NCBI GenBank assembly: GCA_024688685.1
Contig: JAILDX010000018.1
Location: 70,588 to 127,825 of the forward strand
DNA length: 57,238 bases
Source: Saccharofermentans sp.
GTDB lineage: Bacteria; Bacillota; Clostridia; Saccharofermentanales; Saccharofermentanaceae
Reading direction: 5' to 3'
The notes beneath the pieces were generated by a model, which had not been told where the DNA came from, ran no database searches, and saw nothing but the letters and a program-made list of their open reading frames with translations. Below, in pieces: positions 33,302 to 43,252 of the stretch (position 1 is its first letter; each line of letters starts with the position of its first letter). The position numbers and the translations under genes were made by a program.

Positions 33302-34834
33302 TTGGCTGAGAAATACGATCTTATCGTGATCGGTGCGGGTAATTCCGGTCTGATGGCCGCCTGCAGAGCTTCGCGAATGGGACTTAAGACACTTGTTATC
33401 GAGCGGCACAATATGCCCGGCGGTGCGGCGAGCAGCTTTGTAAGAGGAAGATTTGAGTTTGAAGCTTCACTTCATGAAGTTCCTTCTTTTGGAGAAGGCA
33501 ATGAACTCAAGCGCATTTTCGATGAGCTTGGGATAAAGACCGATATGGTCCAGACAAGGGATTCTTACAGGTACATCGTCAACGAGAATGGAAAGACAAC
33601 TCTTGATGTTACCGTTCCTCACGGCAGGGAGAAGGTAATGGAGTTTATTGACAGGGAATGCCCCGGAGACCACGAGGCCATGGAGAAGTTCTTTATGGCT
33701 TGTAAGGATATGGAGAACGGTCTTAATTATTTTGGCAATTCACGAGGCAATCCTGATCCCGCTGTTATGGAGCGCGACCATAAGAATTTCATGAAGATAA
33801 TGGCAATGTCTTCAGGAGAGTTCTTCCGCTCTATCGGAATGAGTCAGAAGCTCATCGACATCCTTGCAGCATACTGGCCTTATCAGGGCGTTGATATCGA
33901 GAGAGTTGATGCCAGCAGATATATCATGATGCTCAGCGGATATTTCCTTGACGGTGCGTATGTTCCGAGACTCAGATCACATCAGCTGTCATTAGCTATT
34001 GCTGAGAGAGCGGCAGAGCTCGGATGCAGATTCCTTTATGATACGGAAGTCACGGGAATACTTACAAAGAAGGGTGCGGTAAGCGGCGTTAAGGTTGCTG
34101 ACGGAAGAGTGTTCGAAGCGACGGCAATTGCGTCTTCCGCTTTCCCTGAAGTAGTTTATTCCAAGCTCATCGACAATAAGGATCTTGTCCCGAAGTTCGA
34201 ACTCAAAAAAGCGAATGCGAGACATTACGGATTCAGAGCGTTCTCGGTATATCTCGGACTTGATGCGTCCCCTGAGGAGCTGGGCATTAAGGACTATACT
34301 ATCTTCATCACCAATTCTCTGGATACAAGAAAGCTCTATGACGAATGCGAATATATCATTGATGATATTCCTTTGCTTGATGTATGCTGTCTTAACATGG
34401 CAGTTCCCGAATGCTCTCCCGAAGGAACGACGGAGATAGTGCTTACGCTGTCTTATACAGAAGATGCGTGGGCGGATGTCACGGAGAAGAATTATGTTGA
34501 GACGAAGCGTAAGGTCGCGAATGATATGATCGACCGTTTCGAGAAAGTGCTGGGGATCAGGATCAGGGATCACATTGAGGAGATTGAGATCGCAAGCCCC
34601 GTTACGTTTGCGAGATATATGTATACGCCGCAGGGAACGATCTACGGATACCTTTCGGATACGTGGGACGGAATGTCGTCGAGGACTATTTCGAACGGCA
34701 CAGAGCCGACTGTTCCCGGTCTGTTCTTTGTGGGAGGACATGCTAATTCGTTGTCCGGATACTTCCCGACATACACTTCAGGCAACAGGACCGGATTCCC
34801 GATCTTAGGATATGTAATGGGAGGTGGCAACTGA
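33302..34834 (+). CDS. Phytoene-desaturase-like FAD-dependent oxidoreductase
   Basis: A protein of about 510 residues of the CrtI/RetSat-like NAD(P)/FAD-dependent family. The N-terminal dinucleotide fold YDLIVIGAGNSGLMAA is followed by an E-R-x-x-x-P-G-G-A-A-S motif, and the C-terminal FAD contact GLFFVGGHANSLSGYFPT is visible. TTG 33302 is chosen as start after GGGGGGTG; GTG 33293 lies within that SD and is the alternative. The next gene, a ferredoxin-type reductase, overlaps the stop by one base, so it is probably the electron partner. The substrate is unlikely to be a carotenoid in this setting and remains unknown. Confidence 0.88.
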   Translation: MAEKYDLIVIGAGNSGLMAACRASRMGLKTLVIERHNMPGGAASSFVRGRFEFEASLHEVPSFGEGNELKRIFDELGIKTDMVQTRDSYRYIVNENGKTTLDVTVPHGREKVMEFIDRECPGDHEAMEKFFMACKDMENGLNYFGNSRGNPDPAVMERDHKNFMKIMAMSSGEFFRSIGMSQKLIDILAAYWPYQGVDIERVDASRYIMMLSGYFLDGAYVPRLRSHQLSLAIAERAAELGCRFLYDTEVTGILTKKGAVSGVKVADGRVFEATAIASSAFPEVVYSKLIDNKDLVPKFELKKANARHYGFRAFSVYLGLDASPEELGIKDYTIFITNSLDTRKLYDECEYIIDDIPLLDVCCLNMAVPECSPEGTTEIVLTLSYTEDAWADVTEKNYVETKRKVANDMIDRFEKVLGIRIRDHIEEIEIASPVTFARYMYTPQGTIYGYLSDTWDGMSSRTISNGTEPTVPGLFFVGGHANSLSGYFPTYTSGNRTGFPILGYVMGGGN

Positions 34835-36594
34835 TGGATAACAAAGAATATCTGAGCACCGGTTCTGTTGAGGATTTTAAGAACCTTATTCCCAAACGCC
34901 GTGCGGTAATCGAGAAGGCAAGCGATAAGCTTCCGGAATATGAGTTTAATGCAAATATTGTTGCTGCACAGCTTCATCCTAAGGTCCAGCATGTCGTTGT
35001 AACTGAGATCAAAGAACTTAAGGATGCAAAGTGCTATACGCTGGCACCTGATAAGGAGAAGGGAACGGACAGACTTGCGTATTTCAGGGCAGGCCAGTAT
35101 ATAAGTCTCAGTCTTAAGATAGGCGATTCAGTCCTGACAAGACCTTATTCGCTCTGTTCATCTCCTTCTGAAGCTCTGAACGGCATTTACAGGATCGTGG
35201 TCAAGTCAATGAAGGACGGTTTTGCGTCTGAATATATAAACAGCAATTTTGCAGTAGGTACAAAGATCGATATCTCGGCTCCTTCAGGATTCTTCTATTA
35301 TGAGCCGATAAGAGATGTTAAAAGTGTTGTGGGTATAGCAGGCGGCAGCGGGATCGCACCGTTTATGTCGTTTGCTTCTGCAATCGCGGACGGAACAGAG
35401 GACTTCGATCTGACGCTCCTTTACGGAAGCAGAACAGAGGCTGATATCATCTTCAAGGATGAGCTCGATAAGATATGTGAGAGCTGCGACAGGGTCAGGG
35501 TTATTTATGTCCTGTCAGATGAAGAGAAATCAGGATATGAACACGGTTTTATCACTTCGGATCTGATCGCAAGATATGGTACTCTTATCTTTTCTGTATT
35601 TGTCTGCGGATCTGCGGCAATGTATGATTACATCCTCGGTGAGACAGCAAAACTTGGTCTGGCGAAGCGCCTGGTAAGACTTGATGCTTATGGCGAGTAC
35701 AAGCTCGGGAAGAAGGATGAAGCCTTCGTTAATGAGTTTAAGGATAAGCTATTTGATCTTACCGTTGTCACAAATGACGGACAGACAAGAACAGTTCCTG
35801 CAAGGGCAGACGAGTCCATTCTCGTTGCGCTTGAGCGCGCAGGAATAAAGGCACCGTCAAAGTGCAGGAGCGGTGAGTGCGGTTTCTGCAGATCGAAACT
35901 CGCATCAGGCGACGTTTATCTGCCTGAAGCAACAGAGAAGAGACGTGCATACGACAGGGAGACAGGTTACATTCATCCTTGCTGTGCGTTCCCGAGATCT
36001 GATATCAGGATCCTTATCAACTGCGCAGAACCAAAGGTTGAAAGACACGTTAAGGACATGAAGAAAAAGAACATCAGGATGGGATTCATTATGTCGATGA
36101 TAATGTCTCTTGCGATGGGTCTTCTGTCTTCGTTCCTTGTTATCAAGTTCAATCCCGATATGGTGAAGAGTACACCTGTTCCGATGATGTATATATCAAA
36201 TACGGTTATGTCGCTGATCATGGGATTGATAGTATATAAGCTCATACCGCTCGGAAAGCTCGGCGCAGGACTGGCCGCAAGGGCAGGCGCAAAACCGCCG
36301 GCTATGAAGTTTACACTTCTTAATTCGATACCTATGGCTGTTGGCAATACTATTATCATCAGTTTGTTCCTGAGCCTTTTTGGTGTCGTGATGGCCAGAA
36401 TGAAGATGCCTGCGGATATATTGCAGACAGTTCCGCCTTTTGCTGTTATGTGGCTCGGAACCTGGGCTAAGCTTCTTTTGCCGACATTATTAGCAAGTTA
36501 CCTGCTGGCAGTGCTGCTGTCGCCTACGGTATCTTCCATTGTAGGCCTCACGGATGCGGGTGCAGAAGTCGGGAAAGCATCATCCGGAAAGTGA
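34834..36594 (+). CDS. Membrane-anchored flavodoxin/ferredoxin reductase with 2Fe-2S domain
   Basis: A 586-residue protein with several domains: an FAD-binding reductase domain (RPYSLCSSP near 107), an NAD(P)-binding domain (GIAGGSGIAPFMSF near 170), a plant-type 2Fe-2S domain (CRSGECGFC near 345 and a further Cys near 385), and a C-terminal membrane part with about four TMs (about 412-575). Electron flow would run NAD(P)H to FAD to the 2Fe-2S centre. The hydrophobic C-terminal domain is not a standard part of such reductases. It is translationally coupled with the upstream CrtI-like protein. Confidence 0.88.
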   Translation: MDNKEYLSTGSVEDFKNLIPKRRAVIEKASDKLPEYEFNANIVAAQLHPKVQHVVVTEIKELKDAKCYTLAPDKEKGTDRLAYFRAGQYISLSLKIGDSVLTRPYSLCSSPSEALNGIYRIVVKSMKDGFASEYINSNFAVGTKIDISAPSGFFYYEPIRDVKSVVGIAGGSGIAPFMSFASAIADGTEDFDLTLLYGSRTEADIIFKDELDKICESCDRVRVIYVLSDEEKSGYEHGFITSDLIARYGTLIFSVFVCGSAAMYDYILGETAKLGLAKRLVRLDAYGEYKLGKKDEAFVNEFKDKLFDLTVVTNDGQTRTVPARADESILVALERAGIKAPSKCRSGECGFCRSKLASGDVYLPEATEKRRAYDRETGYIHPCCAFPRSDIRILINCAEPKVERHVKDMKKKNIRMGFIMSMIMSLAMGLLSSFLVIKFNPDMVKSTPVPMMYISNTVMSLIMGLIVYKLIPLGKLGAGLAARAGAKPPAMKFTLLNSIPMAVGNTIIISLFLSLFGVVMARMKMPADILQTVPPFAVMWLGTWAKLLLPTLLASYLLAVLLSPTVSSIVGLTDAGAEVGKASSGK

Positions 36595-36603
36595 GATTAG
36601 TAA

Positions 36604-38493
36604 GTGCCGCTGATAACAATTGACAACATCAGTATGAACTTCGGAGAGAGAGATGTCCTGAACGGCATCTCTTTCCGTGTTGAAGAAGGAGACCGCATTG
36701 CCTTTGTCGGAGACAACGGTTCAGGGAAATCCACGCTGTTTAAGATAATCAGCGGGAAATATGAACCGTCGTCGGGTAAGGTGATCTTCCACGGAAATAC
36801 TATCGCGGGATTCCTGTCTCAGAACATGGAGGAACAGGATCTTTCGTCATCATCGCTCAAGCCTGCTGCAATGCTGGAACTTGAGGCCGACATAGCCGCG
36901 ATGGAGGCGGAGATAGCTGCGGCTGATGATCCGGAACGTCACGAACTGATGGCATCATATGCTGACCTGATCGCTGAGTATGAAGCGATGGGCGGCTATG
37001 ATTATGAGCACAGATTAAATGATGCTTTAGGCGGTCTGGGATTATCGGGGATAAGTTCAAGGACTGATCTTATGTCGCTCTCGGGAGGCGAGAAGATGCG
37101 CGTTTGTCTTGCGCGTCTCATAGTCGAGCATCCCGATGTTATCCTGCTTGATGAGCCGACGAACCATCTCGATTTTGAAGCGGTTATCTGGCTCGAGAGT
37201 TTTCTTAAGTCTTATGGCGGTGCAGTCTTTGTCATTACACACGACAGACATTTTATCGATTCGGTTGCAAACAGAGTGATCGAACTCAACGGCGGCAGGA
37301 TAACACAGTACCGCGGCAACTACACATCGTACAAGAAACAGAAAGAAGCGTCGCTCAAGAACCTTGAAGCAGAGATCGCGAACCTTGAAGAAGAATATGA
37401 TCATCAGCTGGAGGTCAAGCAGACGATGCTCTCGCACCGCAACATAAGCGGTTACCATCAGCGTGAGAAGATGGTGGACAAGCTGGAGGCGATACTGGAT
37501 GAGAAACGCAGCCAGCGTCCGTCCGAGTTCGCCAAAATGAACTTCAAAGCGGTGCCTGCAGAACGTACGGGAAGATCTGACAGACTCATACTTAAGTGCG
37601 AAGAAGTGTGCAAGCAGTTTGACGATAGTGATACCCCTCTGTTTACTAACGTTTCCTTTGAATTGAAGGCCGATGAAAAGGTCTTCTTCTGCGGCCCGAA
37701 CGGCTGCGGAAAAACGACATTGCTTCACATGCTCACGGGTGATGATTACGGTACGTCGGGGACGATTCTTTTATCGTCCGGTCTCAAATGCGGGATCATG
37801 GGTCAGTTTGTCCCGTTTGATGATGAGGAGATGAACCTTTTCGATGAGCTTGTGTCTGACAGTGATCTGACCGTGACTGAGGCAAGGAGCCTGCTCGCGC
37901 GATTCGGTTTCAGGGGAGACGATGTCTTTAAGCAGATAAAGGTTCTGTCAGGCGGTGAGAGGTCGCGTCTTTACCTTTGCAAGCTCCTGAATGAGAATCC
38001 TGATCTGCTTATCCTTGATGAGCCTACGAATCACCTCGACATCAATTCGAGAGAGATACTCGAGGATTCGCTCACATTCTACGACGGAGCGATCGTGTGC
38101 GTAAGCCATGACAGATATTTTATCGAGAAATGTGCTGACAGGATACTCGGTTTCAAGAACGGCAAAGCGGCTGTTTACGATAAGTATGAATACTATCTGC
38201 GTGACTATGAGAAAAAGGAAGATCCGGTCGTCGTTGAAGATAAAACTGTTAATGCACCGCGTGACAATGGCGGAGTGAACCCGGCAAAAGCGCGCAAGGA
38301 ACAGGCCAGGAAACGTGCAAGGATGCGCGAGCTTGAGGACCTCATATCTGAACTTGAGAACAGACAGTCAGAACTTGAGAAAATGTTTACCGAAGGTGCA
38401 GGCGAGGACGAATACAAGGAGTATGGCGATAACGCGGCGAAGCTTAAGGACTACTACGACGAGTTCTTTGAACTTGGCGAGGAACTGGGCTGA
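36604..38493 (+). CDS. ABC-F family ATPase
   Basis: A 629-residue protein with two ABC cassettes and no TM segments. Cassette 1 has GDNGSGKST near 37, LSGGEKMRV and LLDEPTNHLDFEA; cassette 2 has GPNGCGKTT near 363, LSGGERSRL and LILDEPTNHLDINS. A charged linker lies between them (about 240-300) and a coiled-coil tail at the end (about 560-625), as in ribosome-associated Uup/YdiF-like proteins. It starts with GTG 36604, ten bases after the preceding stop, with only a weak SD. Role: probably a translation factor rescuing stalled or drug-bound ribosomes. Confidence 0.92.
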   Translation: MPLITIDNISMNFGERDVLNGISFRVEEGDRIAFVGDNGSGKSTLFKIISGKYEPSSGKVIFHGNTIAGFLSQNMEEQDLSSSSLKPAAMLELEADIAAMEAEIAAADDPERHELMASYADLIAEYEAMGGYDYEHRLNDALGGLGLSGISSRTDLMSLSGGEKMRVCLARLIVEHPDVILLDEPTNHLDFEAVIWLESFLKSYGGAVFVITHDRHFIDSVANRVIELNGGRITQYRGNYTSYKKQKEASLKNLEAEIANLEEEYDHQLEVKQTMLSHRNISGYHQREKMVDKLEAILDEKRSQRPSEFAKMNFKAVPAERTGRSDRLILKCEEVCKQFDDSDTPLFTNVSFELKADEKVFFCGPNGCGKTTLLHMLTGDDYGTSGTILLSSGLKCGIMGQFVPFDDEEMNLFDELVSDSDLTVTEARSLLARFGFRGDDVFKQIKVLSGGERSRLYLCKLLNENPDLLILDEPTNHLDINSREILEDSLTFYDGAIVCVSHDRYFIEKCADRILGFKNGKAAVYDKYEYYLRDYEKKEDPVVVEDKTVNAPRDNGGVNPAKARKEQARKRARMRELEDLISELENRQSELEKMFTEGAGEDEYKEYGDNAAKLKDYYDEFFELGEELG

Positions 38494-38516
38494 TTTATCA
38501 TAAATGGCAAATAAAA

Positions 38517-38560
38517 ATGCATTAACTAAGTTTGTTATTGCATCCCATAACGAATATAAT
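38517..38560 (+). promoter_or_regulatory. leuCDB promoter with overlapping inverted repeats
   Basis: The -35 TTGTTA (38532-38537) and -10 TATAAT (38555-38560) are 17 bases apart. One imperfect 10-bp inverted repeat (ATGCATTAAC 38517-38526, GTTATTGCAT 38534-38543) overlaps the -35. A second, GTTAT-N8-ATAAC (38534-38551), fills the spacer. These are likely operators; the T-N11-A shape of the second resembles LysR-type sites. No leader peptide or T-box fits in the short 5' region. Confidence 0.7.
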
Positions 38561-38592
38561 GACAGTATATCAGCCGACCGGAGGTGTCTGCC

Positions 38593-39882
38593 ATGGGAAT
38601 GACGATCACACAGAAGATACTTGCGGCTCATACGGGACTTGATTCTGTTGCAGCCGGAGATCTGATAGAAGCATCACTCGATGTGGTTCTCGGTAACGAT
38701 GTCACGCTTCCTCCCGCGGTGAAGGTATTTGGCGATGTCGGAACCGGCAAAGTGTTTGACAAGACAAAGATCTGCCTTATACAGGATCATTTCACACCAA
38801 ACAAGGATATAAAATCTGCAGAGCTTGCCAGGTGCATGCGCTGCTTTGCCAGGGAACAGGACATCAGTCATTACTATGAGCTGGGAAGACCTGAGATGGG
38901 AATAGAGCACGTTATCTTACCCGATAACGGTATCGTGTTCCCCGGAGACCTTGTTATCGGTGCTGATTCGCATACATGTACTTATGGCGCAGCAGGCGCT
39001 TTCTCAACAGGCGTTGGTTCAACTGATCTTGCCTGTGCCATGGCGAGAGGAAAGACATGGTTCAAGGTTCCCGAAGCTATAAAGGTTGTTCTCAAAGGTA
39101 AGAAGGGAAAGGATATCACGGGAAAGGATATCATCCTTCATCTCATCGGAATGATCGGAGTTGACGGGGCGCTTTACAAGTCTCTTGAGTTTACAGGAGA
39201 CGGAGTGAAGGATCTCACGATGTGCGACAGGCTCACGATATGCAATATGGCTATTGAATGCGGCGCTAAGAACGGTCTGTTCCCGGTCGATGAGATAACG
39301 TATGATTATATTTCCCGTACTAACCCGGAGCGTTATCAGGCTGATGATTATACTGCTTTTGAAGCTGATGACGATGCTGAGTATTCTCAGACGATAGAGA
39401 TAGATCTTTCTGAAGTTCCGTTCACTGTCGCTCTTCCTCATCTGCCTTCCAATACGCGCGATGCATCTTCCGTAAAGGACATGAAGATAGATCAGGTCGT
39501 AGTAGGTTCGTGCACGAACGGAAGGATCGATGATATACGTAAGGCGGCAGAAGTCCTTAAGGGACGGCATGTCCATCCCGATGTGAGATGCATCATCATT
39601 CCGGGGTCGCAGAAGGTTTACAGAACCGCTCTTGATGAAGGACTGCTTGCCATTTTTGATGATGCCGGCTGTGTTATATCAACACCGACTTGCGGCCCGT
39701 GTCTTGGAGGCCATATGGGTGTTCTTGCAAAGGGTGAGAGATGTGTTTCGACCACCAACCGCAACTTTGTCGGAAGGATGGGAGATGTCGGCTCGGAGGT
39801 TATCCTTGCGGGAGTCCCCGTGGCATGTGCTTCCGCCGTGCTGGGACGCGTAGGCACGCCTGATGAACTGGGGGAGGTGTGA
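38593..39882 (+). CDS. leuC: 3-isopropylmalate dehydratase large subunit
   Basis: A 429-residue aconitase-family protein catalysing, with LeuD, the isomerisation of 2- to 3-isopropylmalate in leucine biosynthesis. Cluster cysteines are seen in VVGSCTNGR (near 306) and [11 protein letters not shown] (near 366 and 369), and the [10 protein letters not shown] motif is present. The length fits the short, archaeal/clostridial type of LeuC. ATG 38593 has GGAGG eight bases upstream; a GTG nine bases earlier lies inside the SD. First gene of a leuCDB operon. Confidence 0.94.
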   Translation: MGMTITQKILAAHTGLDSVAAGDLIEASLDVVLGNDVTLPPAVKVFGDVGTGKVFDKTKICLIQDHFTPNKDIKSAELARCMRCFAREQDISHYYELGRPEMGIEHVILPDNGIVFPGDLVIGADSHTCTYGAAGAFSTGVGSTDLACAMARGKTWFKVPEAIKVVLKGKKGKDITGKDIILHLIGMIGVDGALYKSLEFTGDGVKDLTMCDRLTICNMAIECGAKNGLFPVDEITYDYISRTNPERYQADDYTAFEADDDAEYSQTIEIDLSEVPFTVALPHLPSNTRDASSVKDMKIDQVVVGSCTNGRIDDIRKAAEVLKGRHVHPDVRCIIIPGSQKVYRTALDEGLLAIFDDAGCVISTPTCGPCLGGHMGVLAKGERCVSTTNRNFVGRMGDVGSEVILAGVPVACASAVLGRVGTPDELGEV

Positions 39883-39883
39883 C

Positions 39884-40378
39884 ATGAAGGTTAAGGGTAA
39901 TGTATTCAAATACGGTGATAATGTTGATACTGATGTCATCATCCCTGCGCGCCATCTGACGTCCGCTGATCCGGATCATCTGAAGCAGCACTGCATGGAG
40001 GATATCGATCCCGGTTTTGTTAACCGTGTGAGCGCCGGAGACATTATGGTAGCCGGTAAGAACTTCGGATGCGGTTCATCAAGAGAGCATGCGCCTGTAG
40101 CGATCAAGGCAAGCGGAATCTCTCTTGTTATAGCAGCAGATTTTGCCCGCATTTTCTACCGCAACAGCATCAATACGGGACTGCCGATAATGGAGTGTCC
40201 CGAGGCATCAGGGAAGATAGAGGCGGGAGATGTGATAGAAGCCGATTTCGAAACAGGTATCATCACAAACATCACCAAGGGAGAGGCGTATCAGGCTAAG
40301 GCATTTCCCGAATTCATTTCGAGGATCATAGAGGCCGGAGGCCTTGTTGAATATACAAAGAAGGAGCTTGGTCTATGA
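39884..40378 (+). CDS. leuD: 3-isopropylmalate dehydratase small subunit
   Basis: A 164-residue swivel-domain protein, partner of LeuC. It has the [11 protein letters not shown] segment and the substrate-binding [14 protein letters not shown] loop. It starts one base after the leuC stop with GGGGAGGTG upstream, and its stop overlaps the leuB start (ATGA). The short length agrees with the two-subunit clostridial enzyme. Confidence 0.95.
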   Translation: MKVKGNVFKYGDNVDTDVIIPARHLTSADPDHLKQHCMEDIDPGFVNRVSAGDIMVAGKNFGCGSSREHAPVAIKASGISLVIAADFARIFYRNSINTGLPIMECPEASGKIEAGDVIEADFETGIITNITKGEAYQAKAFPEFISRIIEAGGLVEYTKKELGL

Positions 40379-41493
40379 GTGAGCGGAATTATAAGATTGC
40401 TGTTATCAGAGGGGACGGGATCGGGCCCGAGATTGTCGATTCAGCTCTTAAGGTGCTCGATAAAGCCGAGTCTCTTTCCGGTTTTACCACAGAACGCTCA
40501 TATGTGCTCGCGGGCGGCTCTGCGATAGATAGCTGTGGTATCCCGCTGGCATATGGAGCACTCGAGACATGTCAGTCTTCAGATGCGGTCCTGCTCGGTG
40601 CGGTAGGCGGCCCTAAGTGGGATAATGTCGATCCGTCGATACGTCCAGAGAAGGCTCTTCTTGCACTCCGCAAAGGGCTTGGTCTTTATGCTAATCTGAG
40701 ACCTGCGATCATGTATAAGGAACTTGCGTCAGCATCTCCTCTTAAGAATTCGGGCGACATAGATATCATGATCGTAAGGGAACTTACAGGCGGTATCTAC
40801 TTTGGTGAGAATGGTGCATTTGACAGCACTGAGGTCATGGCTGACGGAACAGTTAAGGGAAGAGTTGCTTATGATACCGAGGCGTATTCGGAGGGTGAGA
40901 TCACGAGGATAGTGAGACAGGCTTTCGAGTTCGCGATGGGGAGAAGAAAGAAACTGACGCTCGTTGATAAGGCAAACGTTCTCAGAACATCACGTCTCTG
41001 GAGAGAGATAACAATGTCTTTATCGGCAGAGTACCCGGAGGTTGCGCTTGATTTTCTCTATGTTGATAATTGCTCAATGCAGCTCATTGGACGCCCTTCG
41101 TCTTTCGATGTAATAGTAACGAGCAATATGTTCGGCGATATACTTTCGGATGAGGCGGGAATGATAACCGGATCGATCGGAATGCTTCCGTCAGCATCTC
41201 TCGGCAAGCCCGGAACACCCGGCCTGTTTGAGCCGATACACGGTTCCGCGCCTGATATAGCAGGAACAGGAAAGGCGAATCCTCTTGCGACTATCCTTTC
41301 CGTCGCAATGATGCTCCGATGGTCTCTGGGAGAGGTTGAAGCGGCTGATATGATTGAGAATGCTGTAAAGGACGTTATCAGTGCAGGATACCGTACTCCG
41401 GATATCGCAAACGGAGAAAATGGAGAGATATCAGTTAATACTGCAGAAATGACAGATGCTGTGGTAGAATATCTCTGCAATGATTTACACTGA
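40375..41493 (+). CDS. leuB: 3-isopropylmalate dehydrogenase
   Basis: A 372-residue enzyme of the isocitrate/isopropylmalate dehydrogenase family that oxidatively decarboxylates 3-isopropylmalate to 2-oxoisocaproate with NAD. Recognisable are GDGIGPEIV near 13, ANLRPAIMY, the [13 protein letters not shown] loop, and the metal-binding [19 protein letters not shown]. It overlaps leuD by four bases. A further gene begins inside its last 14 bases. leuA is not in this window. Confidence 0.95.
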   Translation: MSERNYKIAVIRGDGIGPEIVDSALKVLDKAESLSGFTTERSYVLAGGSAIDSCGIPLAYGALETCQSSDAVLLGAVGGPKWDNVDPSIRPEKALLALRKGLGLYANLRPAIMYKELASASPLKNSGDIDIMIVRELTGGIYFGENGAFDSTEVMADGTVKGRVAYDTEAYSEGEITRIVRQAFEFAMGRRKKLTLVDKANVLRTSRLWREITMSLSAEYPEVALDFLYVDNCSMQLIGRPSSFDVIVTSNMFGDILSDEAGMITGSIGMLPSASLGKPGTPGLFEPIHGSAPDIAGTGKANPLATILSVAMMLRWSLGEVEAADMIENAVKDVISAGYRTPDIANGENGEISVNTAEMTDAVVEYLCNDLH

Positions 41494-41968
41494 TGGTTTA
41501 AAAGAGGGTTTTAAGAGTTCAACAGAGATGGATGCCATCGTTTTGAACGATATCAGGAGCACCTACAGGAAAGGTGCTGTTTTTCCTTCTGCCGTTGTTT
41601 ATATTATTTGCAGTGTGGTATGGTATGGTGCGTTTTTTTCGTCCCGTGCATCGAGGATATCTTCAGGTATCCGGGTAAGTATCGGTATTGTAACAGGTCT
41701 TTGTGCTCTTTTTATTCTGGTTATGTTTATCAGTTCGCTCGTACTGATGTCCAGACTGAAGCAAGGCAAGTTCACATGGACGACAGGTGAGATAACCGGG
41801 TACGAACTCCTGAATGAGTTTAGGGGATTTCACAAATACGCAGTGATCGACGGGAAGTATTACTGCAGTACATGGGGAAATCCTCGTTATCCTCAGGGAA
41901 CGGAAGTTTATTTTATGTCTTTTGGCAGCAAAAGCAGCTGGAAGCAGAATCTTGTTATAAAGAGGTAG
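41480..41968 (+). CDS. Small membrane protein of unknown function
   Basis: A 162-residue protein with two predicted TM helices (about 33-52 and 63-87) and a C-terminal soluble part containing GEITGYELLNEF, reminiscent of DUF3592-like proteins. ATG 41480 overlaps leuB in another frame and has no SD. TGG-TAGAAT (41462-41470) ends nine bases upstream, so a very short leader is possible; a later in-frame ATG at 41528 is the alternative start. lysA-like follows three bases after. Confidence 0.65.
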   Translation: MIYTDGLKEGFKSSTEMDAIVLNDIRSTYRKGAVFPSAVVYIICSVVWYGAFFSSRASRISSGIRVSIGIVTGLCALFILVMFISSLVLMSRLKQGKFTWTTGEITGYELLNEFRGFHKYAVIDGKYYCSTWGNPRYPQGTEVYFMSFGSKSSWKQNLVIKR

Positions 41969-41971
41969 TTT

Positions 41972-43246
41972 ATGAAGAGACCATTTATCACAAAAGCACA
42001 GGCAGAAGAGATCATCAAAGACAATCCGACACCTTTTCACATCTACGATGAGAAGGGTATCAGAGAGAATGCAAGAGCACTTAAGGCTGCATTCTCGTGG
42101 AATAAGGGATATAAGGAGTATTTTGCTGTTAAGGCTACACCTAATCCAACTATCCTGAAGATCTTACATGAGGAAGGATGCGGACTTGACTGTTCTTCGC
42201 TTGCTGAGCTTATACTCGCAGAGAGATGCGGTGTTACCGGAAACGATATAATGTTTTCTTCCAACGATACTCCCGCTGAAGAGTTCATTAAGTGCGCAAG
42301 CCTTGGCGGAACGATCAATCTTGACGATATAACCCATATCGATTTCTGTCTCAAAGCTCTTGGCGGTAAGCTTCCTTCAAGAATGAGCTGCAGATTTAAT
42401 CCCGGCGGACTGTTTACGCTCGGTGCCGGCGGCGAAGGTTTTCAGGTAATGGATAAGCCCGGTGATGCAAAGTACGGCATGACCGAGGAACAGATAATCG
42501 AGGCATATAAGAGGCTTTCTTCGCTTGGCGTTAAGGAACTCGGTATCCACGCTTTCCTCGCAAGCAATACGGTTACGAATGATTACTATCCTGCTCTTGC
42601 TGCGATCCTGTTTAAGCTCGCTCTCAAGATAAGGGAAGAGGCCGGTGTTACACTGTCTTTCATAAATCTTTCAGGCGGTGTCGGAATAGCATACAGACCT
42701 GATCAGACACCTAACGATATTGCAGTTATCGGTGAGGGCGTACGCAAGGCTTACGAAGAGATCCTCGTTCCTGCCGGAATGGGTGATGTTGCGATCTATA
42801 CGGAGCTCGGAAGATTTATGCTCGCGCCTTACGGTCATCTTGTTACAAAGGCTACCCATGTTAAGCATATCTATAAGGAGTACATCGGTTGTGATGCCTG
42901 TGCAGCTAACCTGATGCGTCCTGCTATGTACGGTGCTTATCATCACATCACGGTTCTCGGGAAAGAGGATGCACCCTGTGATCACGTTTATGATATTACA
43001 GGTGCGCTCTGCGAGAATAACGATAAGTTTGCGATAGACCGTGAGCTCCCTGAGATCAATATCGGCGATATCCTTGTAATACACGATACGGGTGCGCACG
43101 GTTTTGCAATGGGCTATAACTATAATGGTCGTCTCTGGTCTGCTGAATTGCTGCTCAGGGAAGACGGGTCCGTTGTTAAGATCAGACGTGCACAGACGAT
43201 AGATGATTATCTTGCAACTCTGAACGGATACTGGGATACCATTTGA
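41972..43246 (+). CDS. lysA: Diaminopimelate decarboxylase-like PLP enzyme
   Basis: A 424-residue group IV decarboxylase that converts meso-diaminopimelate to lysine. The PLP lysine sits in YFAVKATPNP near residue 52, followed by GCGLDCSSLAEL. The glycine-rich phosphate loop region is INLSGGVGIAY, and the C-terminal active-site Cys lies in GALCENNDKFA. It is close-packed with the membrane protein upstream and has AAGAGGT as ribosome binding site. The spacing of motifs differs a little from classical LysA, so activity on another D-amino acid cannot be excluded. Confidence 0.87.
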   Translation: MKRPFITKAQAEEIIKDNPTPFHIYDEKGIRENARALKAAFSWNKGYKEYFAVKATPNPTILKILHEEGCGLDCSSLAELILAERCGVTGNDIMFSSNDTPAEEFIKCASLGGTINLDDITHIDFCLKALGGKLPSRMSCRFNPGGLFTLGAGGEGFQVMDKPGDAKYGMTEEQIIEAYKRLSSLGVKELGIHAFLASNTVTNDYYPALAAILFKLALKIREEAGVTLSFINLSGGVGIAYRPDQTPNDIAVIGEGVRKAYEEILVPAGMGDVAIYTELGRFMLAPYGHLVTKATHVKHIYKEYIGCDACAANLMRPAMYGAYHHITVLGKEDAPCDHVYDITGALCENNDKFAIDRELPEINIGDILVIHDTGAHGFAMGYNYNGRLWSAELLLREDGSVVKIRRAQTIDDYLATLNGYWDTI

Positions 43247-43252
43247 ATCTGA

